Counted from the first letter of the stretch, positions 1 to 7,218 are shown. The stretch is 12,462 bases of DNA from Scatosoma sp045655705 (GCA_045655705.1 JAZOPU010000006.1:1-12462), one strand, 5' to 3'. Translations and numbers: made by a program. Notes: a model not told the origin generated them from the letters alone.

Positions 1-1218
1 AACTGCCATAAACAAAGTAGGTTTAGGGAAGTGCATGGGCGTGAAACGCACTTTTGCGTTTGCATCGCAAAGCGTGTCGCCCGTGTTCGTGTTCCCAAGC
101 TTATTCACTGCACCGATATCCCCTGCCGACAAAAAGTCCACAGGCTCCATTTTTTTGCCTTTGAGAAGATATACTTGACCGATACGTTCTTCGCATTCGT
201 TGTTCGCATTCCACACCGTCGAACCGCTTTTGAGCACACCGCGGAAGCTCTTCAAATAGGAGAGTTTTCCAGAGTAAGGATCGATCACCGTCTTGAACAC
301 CTGCGCCGCGAACGGTGCGTTTTCTTCCGTCGGTACGTTAATAATTTTATCGTTTACTAAATCGTCGGCAAGCGTATTCAAACGCTCGCTCGCTTGGGGC
401 ATATACGTTACGATTTCATTCAAAAGGTTGATAACGCCACGGTTTTGGAGCGCAGATCCCGCCATAACGGGTATCGTGTTCACGGACGCAATACCAAGGC
501 GTATACCGCGAATGGTTTCTTCGCGCGTGAGATCGCCCGTTTCAAAATATTTATCGAGTAATACTTCGTCGTTTTCCGCCGCCGTTTCCATAAGCTGTGC
601 TTTCATTTCTTCCACGGCGTCTTTCATATTTTCGGGAATGGGAATTTCCTGCGGTCCGCCTTCCTTGAAAAGATACGCTCTTTCTTGCAACGCATTGATA
701 CAGCCTTGCATCTTCCCGTTTTCCATAATAGGAATTTGGATAGGCGCGAGCTTGCCTGCGTATTTGGCTTTAAGCGCCGCAACCGTTCCCATATAGTCCG
801 CGTTTTCTTTATCCATACCGTTAATAAAGATAATCAGCGGTTTCCCAAGCTTCAAGCAATAATCCACCACGCTTTGCGCGCCGATAGGCAATACCCCGTT
901 CGCCCCGATAACCAAACACGCTCCGCCCGCCGCGCGAAGTCCTGCGCTGCGTTCGCCTTCAAAATCGTAATAACCGGGCAAGTCGAGCAAGTTGACTTTT
1001 ACGCCTTTCCACGTAAGATACGAACAGGACGTGTAAATGGACATTTTTTTGGATTTTTCCAAATCGTCAAAATCGGATACGGTCGTACCGTCCGTAACTT
1101 TACCCTGCCTGTCAATCGCCCCGCCGTTGAAAAGCATCGCTTCCACAAGCGTCGTTTTGCCCTCGCCGCTGTGTCCTACAACGGCAATGTTTCTAATGTT
1201 TTCTCCTTGTACGTTCAT
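1..1218 (-). CDS. EF-G-like translational GTPase, 3' end outside the window
   Basis: N-terminal 406 codons of an elongation factor G-like GTPase; the family is about 680-700 residues, so the C-terminal domains lie beyond base 1. Visible G motifs are G1 GHSGEGKT (15-22), G3 DLPGY (79-83), G4 NGMD (133-136) and the G5-like GSAL in VMAGSALQNRGV. A domain II beta-barrel region follows. The GHSGEGKT P-loop fits the divergent EF-G2/FusA2-like group rather than canonical FusA. Two positions stand out: the catalytic His of canonical DTPGH is Tyr, and the Lys of NKxD is Gly. The ATG at 1218 is chosen because AGGGGG lies about eight bases upstream and the P-loop begins at residue 15. The gene has its own promoter and diverges from the PAP2 gene. 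The role is inferred to be ribosome-associated, possibly a factor for stress or stalled ribosomes. It does not look like a tetracycline-resistance protein, but the family is not fully certain. Confidence 0.88.
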   Translation of the reverse strand, partial: MNVQGENIRNIAVVGHSGEGKTTLVEAMLFNGGAIDRQGKVTDGTTVSDFDDLEKSKKMSIYTSCSYLTWKGVKVNLLDLPGYYDFEGERSAGLRAAGGACLVIGANGVLPIGAQSVVDYCLKLGKPLIIFINGMDKENADYMGTVAALKAKYAGKLAPIQIPIMENGKMQGCINALQERAYLFKEGGPQEIPIPENMKDAVEEMKAQLMETAAENDEVLLDKYFETGDLTREETIRGIRLGIASVNTIPVMAGSALQNRGVINLLNEIVTYMPQASERLNTLADDLVNDKIINVPTEENAPFAAQVFKTVIDPYSGKLSYLKSFRGVLKSGSTVWNANNECEERIGQVYLLKGKKMEPVDFLSAGDIGAVNKLGNTNTGDTLCDANAKVRFTPMHFPKPTLFMAV

Positions 1219-1263
1219 AAGAAGTACCCCCTGATATTTCTGCGCTCCCCGCGTTTGACAACC

Positions 1264-1280
1264 AATCGCGTGGGGCGATT
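1264..1280 (-). promoter_or_regulatory. 5'-terminal leader hairpin of the EF-G-like mRNA
   Basis: On the minus strand AATCGC and GCGATT form a six-base-pair stem around a five-base CCCAC loop. The predicted transcription start, about seven bases after the -10 box, falls on the first base of this stem, so the mRNA would begin with the hairpin. A 5'-terminal stem of this kind is known to protect mRNAs from 5'-end-dependent decay; that role here is inferred. Confidence 0.45.
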
Positions 1281-1286
1281 TTTATT

Positions 1287-1315
1287 ATTATACTATAATT
1301 TCTTTCATTTTTCAA
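1287..1315 (-). promoter_or_regulatory. Sigma-A-type promoter of the EF-G-like gene
   Basis: Reading the minus strand, -35 TTGAAA (1315-1310) and -10 TATAAT (1292-1287) are separated by exactly 17 bases. The predicted start is near 1280, giving a leader of about 60 bases before the ATG at 1218. Confidence 0.8.
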
Positions 1316-1383
1316 GCATTTGAAAGAAAGTTTTTAACAAAAAATGAAAAATATTTGCGAAGTTTGGCAACGATTGTAAAATG

Positions 1384-1413
1384 CTTGCTTGAAAAAAGGG
1401 TTTGTGCTATACT
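1384..1413 (+). promoter_or_regulatory. Extended -10 promoter of the PAP2 gene
   Basis: TGC-TATACT (1405-1413) is an extended -10 element. TTGCTT (1384-1389) is a weak -35 at 18 bases. The -10 ends only six bases before the ATG at 1420, so transcription would start on or next to the start codon. No Shine-Dalgarno sequence is seen, so the mRNA may be leaderless. Confidence 0.65.
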
Positions 1414-1419
1414 GTATAT

Positions 1420-1908
1420 ATGCGTTACGATTATCAAAAAGTATATGAAAAACATTCTTCGTTTTGGAAAGGCAAAGAGAGTGTATTGACCTGGACAAGC
1501 AAAATATGCACGGCAATATTTGCATTTTGTTATCTTGCCTTGGGTGTGTATTTATTATGCACCAAGCAAACGCACGAAGTATTGTTCGTAGGGTTAGCGT
1601 TTTTGGCGTGTTTGATTTGCGTGCAAGTTTTACGAATTATACTCAACCGAAAGCGACCGTTTGAAGAAAAAATCACACCGCTCGTAGAAAAGAAAAAAGC
1701 GGGGAAATCATTCCCCAGCCGTCACACGGCGTGCGCGTTTGCGATTGCTACCGTTTTTATTCCGTTTTGTTGGTTTTTGTCTTTACCCTTATATCTACTT
1801 GGCTGTTTACTTGCCTATGCGCGGTTTGCCTTAGGCTGGCACTACCCCACCGATCTTTTCGGCGGTGGTTTGATTGGTACGTTATGCGGTTTGATTGCAT
1901 TGATATAA
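1420..1908 (+). CDS. PAP2-family membrane phosphatase
   Basis: A 162-residue integral membrane protein of the phosphatidic acid phosphatase type 2 superfamily, which removes phosphate from lipid or isoprenoid phosphates at the membrane. All three active-site blocks are present. C1 ends in RKRP (77-80), with an Arg at 72 replacing the usual Lys of K-x6-RP. C2 is PSRH (99-102). C3 is R135-x5-H141-x3-D145 (RFALGWHYPTD). About five hydrophobic segments surround them. The size fits small BcrC/PgpB-like enzymes that recycle undecaprenyl pyrophosphate, but the exact substrate cannot be read from sequence. The ATG at 1420 is preferred over an in-frame TTG at 1402, which lies upstream of the -10 box. 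The gene stands alone between a divergent and a convergent neighbour. Its base composition is low in GC (about 35% in the row at 1741). Confidence 0.88.
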   Translation: MRYDYQKVYEKHSSFWKGKESVLTWTSKICTAIFAFCYLALGVYLLCTKQTHEVLFVGLAFLACLICVQVLRIILNRKRPFEEKITPLVEKKKAGKSFPSRHTACAFAIATVFIPFCWFLSLPLYLLGCLLAYARFALGWHYPTDLFGGGLIGTLCGLIALI

Positions 1909-1941
1909 AATAAGCGTGGAGAAATTTCTCCACGCTTATTT
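1908..1941. terminator. Bidirectional intrinsic terminator, perfect 34-base palindrome
   Basis: AAATAAGCGTGGAGAAA is followed directly by its exact reverse complement, centred between 1924 and 1925. The 17-base arms fold into a stem on either strand, with T-rich sequence on both sides. It sits between the convergent PAP2 and SDR genes, overlapping the last base of the PAP2 stop codon and two bases of the SDR stop codon. It therefore probably ends transcription from both directions. Confidence 0.85.
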
Positions 1942-2992
1942 AATCTTTTAACATTTTAATCGTTCTTCTTATTCCTTCTCCCATTGAATACATAGGAAAC
2001 CATCCGATCTCTTTAATCTTCTTTTCACTCATAATTGCTTTTGTCGCTTTAGAATATCCCGCGCTTTCCGTTTTTGAAGGTAATTCAAATACGACCTTCG
2101 TTCCAACATAATCCGCAATAAGAGTAGCAAGCTCTTTCAAAGTAATGTTTGATGCCGCATCCGCGACATTATAAGCCTCTCCGCAAACACCGTTAAATAG
2201 GCATACCAAAAGTGCTGAAACGGCATCTGCAACATAGCTATACGAATACAATTGATTTCCCTCGGATTTCAAAACGATATTTTCACCCTTTACTCCTTTT
2301 TGAATAAACTGTGATATTGCTTTTGTATCCGTTGCAAGAACGGTTGCGCCATACGTTCTAGCTAATCTCGCAATAACAATATCCAATCCATATTGTTTAA
2401 TGTAAGCTTGACAAAGAGCCTCCCCGGCACGTTTACCCTCGGGATAACCCGCGCGAAGCGTATTGCAATCAATATATCCACAATACCGCTCGTCAAACAG
2501 CTCGCAATCCCCGCGATTTTCACCGTATATTTCCACAGAAGACGCAAATAAAAAACGTTGTACTTTCTTTTCGACTGCTAAGCGAAGAAGATTGTCCGTA
2601 CCTATAATATTCGTCAATATTGTCCCTACGGGATCGGTTGCATAGGCAATCGGATGCGTGTTACTTGCCAAATGCACAATGTAATGTACGTTTTTCTCTA
2701 TATCGAAATTGCCATTTATATCCACAGCTAAAAAACGGAATAAGACATTGTTCAAATAACGTGCAAAACGCTCTTTCCCACGCTGCATATTTCGACCCGT
2801 AGCCAATACCGTACAGTTTAAATTATGGTATGTGTTTTTATACATTAAAACGTCCACCAAAAAGCTACCGATAAGTCCTGTTGCCCCGCAAATGAGCACG
2901 CTTTTATCTCTCAATTTTTCCCAAGGTAGCGTTTGATTTGCTACTTTTTCAATATCGTCACGGTATAAAGGATTGTTTAAATATTTCGACAT
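1940..2992 (-). CDS. NAD-dependent epimerase/dehydratase (extended SDR)
   Basis: A 350-residue protein of the extended short-chain dehydrogenase family that acts on nucleotide-activated sugars or related substrates. The Rossmann dinucleotide motif GATGLIG spans residues 36-42. The catalytic Ser lies in FASSVEIYG (near 151-152), and the YxxxK pair is Y183-K187 in GYPEGK. A substrate-binding C-terminal half follows (about 200-350). Length is normal for the family. It is the last gene of the licD-like/cytidylyltransferase/SDR trio, starting three bases after the cytidylyltransferase stop, so it is probably translationally linked. In related TarIJ-type systems the partner dehydrogenase is a zinc-dependent MDR enzyme. 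Here an SDR occupies that place, so the activated product may be a CDP-linked polyol or sugar other than ribitol. The substrate is inferred only. The gene is AT-rich and ends in the shared terminator. Confidence 0.85.
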   Translation of the reverse strand: MSKYLNNPLYRDDIEKVANQTLPWEKLRDKSVLICGATGLIGSFLVDVLMYKNTYHNLNCTVLATGRNMQRGKERFARYLNNVLFRFLAVDINGNFDIEKNVHYIVHLASNTHPIAYATDPVGTILTNIIGTDNLLRLAVEKKVQRFLFASSVEIYGENRGDCELFDERYCGYIDCNTLRAGYPEGKRAGEALCQAYIKQYGLDIVIARLARTYGATVLATDTKAISQFIQKGVKGENIVLKSEGNQLYSYSYVADAVSALLVCLFNGVCGEAYNVADAASNITLKELATLIADYVGTKVVFELPSKTESAGYSKATKAIMSEKKIKEIGWFPMYSMGEGIRRTIKMLKD

Positions 2993-2995
2993 AAT

Positions 2996-3712
2996 TTATT
3001 TCAACCACTTTGCTTTATCTGCTTTCAAATACGCTTTAAAAAGTTCCAAATCATCTTTTGTCGTCAATTTGATGTTTTTATCTGAACCAGCCGCAAAATA
3101 TAATCTTTCACCAAGTTCTACCATCATTGTGTTTGTATACGACGAGCCGTAAATCCCAATTTCTTCCTCAAAAGCTTTTTGATACGCCCAATTCAATTTG
3201 CCAAATTTATAAGCTTGTGGCGTGGAAACACGGCGCAACGTTTCGCGAGGGATATATTTCGTGGTAGATTTCTCATCGTCAATCACAAAAATTTGTTCGT
3301 TATACGGCATAGAGGTTACGGCGTTCCCATACTCTTTACACTTTGTAATAACGTCTGAAAGAACGCTTTCTTCAATAAGCGGGCGGATACCATCGTGAAT
3401 AATTACAACGTCGTCTTCCCCGCATTTGTCCTGCAAATTATACACACCGTTTCGAATAGATTCTTGTCCCGTCGCACCACCTTGGATAATCCATTTCAAT
3501 TTCGTAATATTAAATTGCTTTGCATATGCCCAAACCAAATCTTGCCAACCATCGATGCAAACCACTTCTATTGCATCAACCATAGGATGCTGTTGAAAAC
3601 TTTCCAACGTATAAATCAATACAGGTTTATCGTATACGTTTATAAACTGTTTGGGAATATCTTGTCCCATTCTATGCCCCGATCCACCCGCAATAATAAC
3701 GGCTACATTCAT
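2996..3712 (-). CDS. IspD/TarI-like cytidylyltransferase
   Basis: A 238-residue cytidylyltransferase of the IspD/TarI family, transferring CMP from CTP to a phosphorylated polyol and releasing pyrophosphate. The N-terminal nucleotide loop is AGGSGHRMGQDIPKQF (8-23). Further family signatures are QGGATGQESIRNGV (77-90), HDGIRPL (106-112), TPQAYKF (164-170) and NIKLTTKDDLELF (213-225). Length matches the family (about 230-240). IspD (methylerythritol phosphate) and TarI (ribitol-5-phosphate) cannot be separated by motif alone. The setting between a licD-like gene and an SDR favours a teichoic-acid or capsule role. The start abuts the licD-like stop codon with no gap, and the SDR follows after three bases, so the three genes form one translation unit. 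Its GC is visibly lower than that of the upstream housekeeping genes (32% in the row at 3001, largely its own coding sequence). Confidence 0.85.
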   Translation of the reverse strand: MNVAVIIAGGSGHRMGQDIPKQFINVYDKPVLIYTLESFQQHPMVDAIEVVCIDGWQDLVWAYAKQFNITKLKWIIQGGATGQESIRNGVYNLQDKCGEDDVVIIHDGIRPLIEESVLSDVITKCKEYGNAVTSMPYNEQIFVIDDEKSTTKYIPRETLRRVSTPQAYKFGKLNWAYQKAFEEEIGIYGSSYTNTMMVELGERLYFAAGSDKNIKLTTKDDLELFKAYLKADKAKWLK

Positions 3713-4537
3713 TTATTTTTCCTCCTCATAATAAGCTTTAAACATATGATGTGAACATCTTTTTTCTTCTGGCGGTAACTGCATATAATCGCCATAAATA
3801 CTTGACAAATATGCGTCGTAATCTTTTATCGCTATAAATTTTCTTCCCTCAAATTCAATCTCCGTATATTCTGCATACACTTTTGTAGGTAAAATCTCCT
3901 TTAATCGATACGATCCACATACCGTAGCAGCATATTGATTATTATCAAAATCGAAGTTCTTATATTTATTTTGGATAGATTCAATTAATTTCTTTCTCGA
4001 TACAAAACGACTCATTATAAAAAAAGCAAAACGGAATGGTTCATAATACCATGAGTGTGTTCTACTCTTGAAAAATCTCGACCAATTCTTTGCAATTAAT
4101 AATTCGCGCTTGAAACGGGTTTTATTGAAAAGTTTTTTAGACTTTTCATACGTATCCGCCAAACCATCTAACGGGAAAATATCTATATATACCCCCATCT
4201 TAATCCCGTTCGTTTCATTGTTTTCTTCGATGATTTTTGCCTTTTTGGACATTGCTTTCCCAAAAAGATATCCATAGCGGTTATCCGTTTCGTGACAAAG
4301 CAACGTAAACGGCGTTTCATGTGTTTTGCAATATTCGATAAGCTTATTATAATCGGGGCGAGGCATAAAAATATCAATATCGTCATCCCAAGGAATATAC
4401 CCTTTATGCCGAATCGCGCCAAGCAACGTTCCTCCACACAAGGAATAGCGCAACCCTTGTTCTTGACAAACCTTATGCACCTGCTCTAAAATTTCGATTT
4501 CAATTTTTTTCAACTCATCGAGTAAAATTTCTTGCAT
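3713..4537 (-). CDS. LicD-family phosphotransferase
   Basis: A 274-residue LicD/fukutin-type protein. This family transfers phosphocholine or a polyol phosphate from a CDP-activated donor onto a cell-surface glycan. The diagnostic block GGTLLGAIRHKGYIPWDDDID spans about residues 35-55 and contains the metal-binding acidic cluster DDDID (51-55). DIFPLDG occurs further on. No transmembrane segment or signal peptide is obvious, so it should act on the cytoplasmic face of the membrane. The ATG at 4537 is preceded by AAAGGAG at good spacing. The gene begins 17 bases after the rsmA stop without an intervening terminator, so it can be read from the metG operon. With the two genes after it, it makes a plausible activate-and-transfer cassette: cytidylyltransferase plus SDR prepare the donor and this enzyme transfers it. 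Donor and acceptor are not determinable here. Confidence 0.87.
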   Translation of the reverse strand: MQEILLDELKKIEIEILEQVHKVCQEQGLRYSLCGGTLLGAIRHKGYIPWDDDIDIFMPRPDYNKLIEYCKTHETPFTLLCHETDNRYGYLFGKAMSKKAKIIEENNETNGIKMGVYIDIFPLDGLADTYEKSKKLFNKTRFKRELLIAKNWSRFFKSRTHSWYYEPFRFAFFIMSRFVSRKKLIESIQNKYKNFDFDNNQYAATVCGSYRLKEILPTKVYAEYTEIEFEGRKFIAIKDYDAYLSSIYGDYMQLPPEEKRCSHHMFKAYYEEEK

Positions 4538-4554
4538 CCTTCTCTCCTTTATCT

Positions 4555-5394
4555 CTATTTTATAAATTCTTTTTCCATTAAAATATCCGAAAGCAACGCA
4601 AAGCGGGCGGGGGAAAGCGTTTCTCCGCGCGCTTTTTCTTCTATCCCCGCCAACGCAAGCACGGCCTTTGCTTGCTCGCGCGTGAGTGAGAAGAAATTCA
4701 CCAAGTTATTTTCCAACGTTTTTCTTCTATTTAAAAACGCACACTTCACCGTTTGGCGATACGCTTTTTCGCTTTTGACTGGAATTCTTCCGCGGTCAAA
4801 ATCAATCCGCACTACCGCCGAATCTACGTTCGGACGGGGCATAAACATCGTCCGCGGTACTCTTTTGACGATTTTCGCTTCGCCCTTTAACGCAATCGCC
4901 GCCGTGATTGCCCCATACTCGGGCGTGTTTTCCTTAGCGCAAAATCTTTCGGCGACTTCTTCCTGCACCATAATCGACAGCCCTTGTACCTTTTCGCTCT
5001 CTTCTAAAAATTTCGCCACCAAAGGGGTAGTGATATAATAGGGCAAGTTCGCCACCACGATATATTCCCCGATCTCGTCTTCAAATTCTTTTAAATTGAT
5101 TTTATTAAAATCGCGGAAAATCACTTCTACGTTCTCTAATCCAGCCAGCGTTTCCGCAAGTACGGGTTGCAAGTCCTTGTCAATATCAAACGCATACACT
5201 TTTTTCGCACGCGTAGCGATCGCACGGGTGAGCGTACCCGCTCCGCAACCGATCTCCACCACCGTTTTATTTTCGTCTACGCCCGCCGCCGATACGATTG
5301 ACGTAAGCAAGTTCGTATCGGACAGGAAATTTTGCCCGAACTGCTTTTTAAACGAAAATCCGTGTTTTTGCAGTATATCTTTAAGTTGGTTCAT
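4555..5394 (-). CDS. rsmA: 16S rRNA dimethyladenosine transferase
   Basis: Full-length RsmA/KsgA (279 residues; family about 270-290). It uses S-adenosylmethionine to dimethylate two adjacent adenines in the 3'-terminal helix of 16S rRNA, a late step in small-subunit maturation. The N-terminal signature FKKQFGQNFLSD (15-26) is present. The SAM-binding motif I is VEIGCGAGTLT (46-56), and the catalytic motif IV NLPYYI spans 116-121. The C-terminal helical domain is intact. The start ATG at 5394 has AAGGA about seven bases upstream and gives a normal N-terminus. It lies downstream of metG and tatD as in other Bacillota (metS-yabD-rnmV-ksgA in Bacillus subtilis), but the usual intervening ribonuclease M5 gene is absent. 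A structured repeat separates it from the radical SAM gene. Confidence 0.96.
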   Translation of the reverse strand: MNQLKDILQKHGFSFKKQFGQNFLSDTNLLTSIVSAAGVDENKTVVEIGCGAGTLTRAIATRAKKVYAFDIDKDLQPVLAETLAGLENVEVIFRDFNKINLKEFEDEIGEYIVVANLPYYITTPLVAKFLEESEKVQGLSIMVQEEVAERFCAKENTPEYGAITAAIALKGEAKIVKRVPRTMFMPRPNVDSAVVRIDFDRGRIPVKSEKAYRQTVKCAFLNRRKTLENNLVNFFSLTREQAKAVLALAGIEEKARGETLSPARFALLSDILMEKEFIK

Positions 5395-5416
5395 TGTGTA
5401 TCCTTAATTTATTGAT

Positions 5417-5542
5417 AATAAACGCAGAGATGCGAGCAAGACAAGGAGAACGTGGCTTTCCCGATGAGAGTTTACTTCTCCGTAAACGACCAAGGGAAAA
5501 CGCAAGTTCAACGAAGTATTGCGACGCATATATACGTTTATT
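5417..5542. repeat. 126-base imperfect palindromic element
   Basis: The outer ends AATAAACGCAGAGATGCG (5417-5434) and the reverse complement of 5525-5542, AATAAACGTATATATGCG, match at 15 of 18 positions. The similarity continues inward with small gaps: GAACGTGGCTTTCCC on the left against GAACTTGCGTTTTCCC on the right. It ends in an apical stem GTTTAC (5470-5475) / GTAAAC (5482-5487) around TTCTCC. The whole intergenic block is thus one long imperfect hairpin. Its right end contains the TAA stop codon of the radical SAM gene. Size and symmetry resemble ERIC-type or MITE-like dispersed elements, but only one copy is in this window, so dispersal is inferred. No protein is encoded. Confidence 0.7.
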
Positions 5543-6401
5543 CACCGCTGTCGGTAATATAACTTCTAATATACAAAGGTATACGCGCGCTTTCGGCAAG
5601 CCGTTTGCAAGCTTCGACTTCTTCTTCGCCAATGCAATCGACGATAGAGAAACGGCAATTCACTCCGTTCTTTTTACAAAGCTTGGCGAACTCGATCATT
5701 GCTTCAAACCCGCTTTCGCCAAACTGCGAACGACAAATTTTTTGATACTTTTCCGCACACGAGGCATTGAGCGACACGTTGACAAGATCAATCTTTTTTT
5801 TGAGTTCAGGTACGATATCCCGTTTATTGATAAGATTGCCTTGACCGTTGGTATTCAAGCGCGTGGAAAGTCCTTTGCTATGGAAATAATCGCAAAGCGC
5901 GGTCATTTCTTCCACGCGGTAGGTAGGCTCGCCAAACCCGCAAAATACCGCTTCCTTAAAGCGCGACAAATCGCCCATACCATTCACCGCAGCAATCACT
6001 TTTTCGGGCGTAGGTTCGCCGTGGCGAAGCCATAAATAGTTCCCGTAGTAGCTTGCTCGTTCGTTGCGCACGCAAAAATCACAGCCGTTGGAGCACTTGT
6101 TGGTAAGGTTGATATACAAGTTCCCGTCCAAAACGTATGCATACGTATCCTTGCGGTTATCGCCAGCATTGTTTTGTTTATTTTGCTGATTTTTTTGCGG
6201 TTTGTTATTTTGCTTTTGTTTGGGTTGGTTTTGTACTTGTTGGGGCTGTTTTTGCGCGTTTTGAGTATTTTGCGCTTGGCTTTGCGCCGTATTTTGCCCG
6301 CCGTTTTTCTTTTTCTTACGGCGACGGCGTCTGCCCTGACCTTGTCCGCCCTGTCCGTTTTGCGGAGCGGGGTTTTGCGTTACGTTTTTATTTTCTTCCA
6401 T
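5538..6401 (-). CDS. TatD-associated radical SAM protein with basic Q/N-rich N-terminus
   Basis: A 287-residue radical SAM protein. The iron-sulfur cluster motif is C103-x3-C107-x2-C110 (CSNGCDFC), followed by the SAM-contacting region CGFGEPT (154-160) and NTNGQGN (183-189). The family recurs beside tatD, as here: the tatD stop is 11 bases upstream. Its substrate is unknown to me. Residues 1-85 are unlike the rest: low complexity, rich in Gln, Asn, Gly and Lys, with a block of five Arg followed by four Lys (24-32). This suggests RNA or nucleic-acid binding and disorder, and is an extension on a catalytic core of about 200 residues. The ATG at 6401 is chosen over an in-frame TTG at 6416 because AAAGGT lies at proper spacing before it. 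The stop codon falls inside the 126-base palindromic element. The gene occupies the place where many Bacillota carry the ribonuclease M5 gene. Confidence 0.87.
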   Translation of the reverse strand: MEENKNVTQNPAPQNGQGGQGQGRRRRRKKKKNGGQNTAQSQAQNTQNAQKQPQQVQNQPKQKQNNKPQKNQQNKQNNAGDNRKDTYAYVLDGNLYINLTNKCSNGCDFCVRNERASYYGNYLWLRHGEPTPEKVIAAVNGMGDLSRFKEAVFCGFGEPTYRVEEMTALCDYFHSKGLSTRLNTNGQGNLINKRDIVPELKKKIDLVNVSLNASCAEKYQKICRSQFGESGFEAMIEFAKLCKKNGVNCRFSIVDCIGEEEVEACKRLAESARIPLYIRSYITDSGE

Positions 6402-6412
6402 ATCTCTACCTT

Positions 6413-7198
6413 TCAACGGAGTTTAAAAAACAACCGTTTTGCATTTTCATAAATTTGCGTTTGCATATCCTTTTCATCAACGCCTTTAATCTCGGCAAGA
6501 CGTTTCACGATATGCGGAATATTTCTCGGCTCGTTGGGGAACTGTCCGCGAAGCGGTTCGGGTGTTAAAAAGGGACAATCGGTTTCGGAAAGTATTCGAT
6601 CGATGGGGATTTCCCGAACGCTATCCACCACCTTTCGCGCGTTCTTGAACGTGCACGGACCGCCAAATGAAAAGTATGCACCCAAGCCCAAAAAGCGTTT
6701 TGCCATTTCAGGAGAATAAGAATAACAATGCACCAAAAACCCGTGCTTTAAAAGATTTTTATTCTTTTCCAAAATCTCAAACGTTTCCCCTGCCGCGTCG
6801 CGCGAATGCACGACGATAGGCAAGCCGTATTCGTTTGCCATTTGCATTTGCCTTATAAACAGCTCCCGCTGAAAGCTCGGCTCTGGGTTATCGTCGAAAT
6901 GATAATCAAGTCCTATCTCGCCCACGGCAACGCATTTTTGATCGTCGCACAGGCTCGCAAGCTTTTCCAAATCGCCGTCTTGATACTTTTTCAATTCCCC
7001 CGGGTGAAAACCCGTGCAAAAATATACGTTTTCATATTTTCGGGCGATTTCCGCGCCCTCGAACGAGCAATCCAGATCACACCCCGAACAGATAATGCGC
7101 CCCACGCCGTCCGCGCTTGCCCGCGCCACGACGGACTCCACACCGCCCACCTGCTCGTAATCTCCGCCCGTCAAATGACAATGTACGTCGATATACAT
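6413..7198 (-). CDS. tatD: TatD-family metal-dependent hydrolase / DNase
   Basis: A 261-residue TatD-type TIM-barrel hydrolase; family members act as 3'-5' exonucleases on DNA or RNA in the cytoplasm. Metal ligands are all visible: H6 and H8 in DVHCHL, E94 in GEIGLDYH, H131 in VVHSRDA, H157 in LVHCYS and D207 in SETDCPFLTPEP. The ATG at 7198 is chosen because AAAAGGAG is five to six bases upstream and the His-x-His motif then lies at the usual N-terminal position. The longer in-frame ATG at 7231 lies within the hairpin repeat and is rejected. The gene follows metG, from which it is separated by the eight-hairpin element, and precedes its partner radical SAM gene by 11 bases. Confidence 0.95.
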   Translation of the reverse strand: MYIDVHCHLTGGDYEQVGGVESVVARASADGVGRIICSGCDLDCSFEGAEIARKYENVYFCTGFHPGELKKYQDGDLEKLASLCDDQKCVAVGEIGLDYHFDDNPEPSFQRELFIRQMQMANEYGLPIVVHSRDAAGETFEILEKNKNLLKHGFLVHCYSYSPEMAKRFLGLGAYFSFGGPCTFKNARKVVDSVREIPIDRILSETDCPFLTPEPLRGQFPNEPRNIPHIVKRLAEIKGVDEKDMQTQIYENAKRLFFKLR

Positions 7199-7218
7199 AT
7201 AGCTCCTTTTAGTCGCAA

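Noticed and set aside
1..1218. Tetracycline-resistance ribosomal protection protein
   Set aside because: The P-loop context (GHSGEGKTTLVEAML) and the following residues fit EF-G2-like factors rather than the Tet(M) group.
1402..1419. TTG start six codons upstream in the PAP2 gene
   Set aside because: It lies upstream of the -10 box and so would not be in the transcript.
5394..6035. Plus-strand open frame of 213 codons across the palindrome and the radical SAM gene
   Set aside because: It is antisense to a clear radical SAM gene, has no ribosome-binding site and begins in the palindromic repeat.
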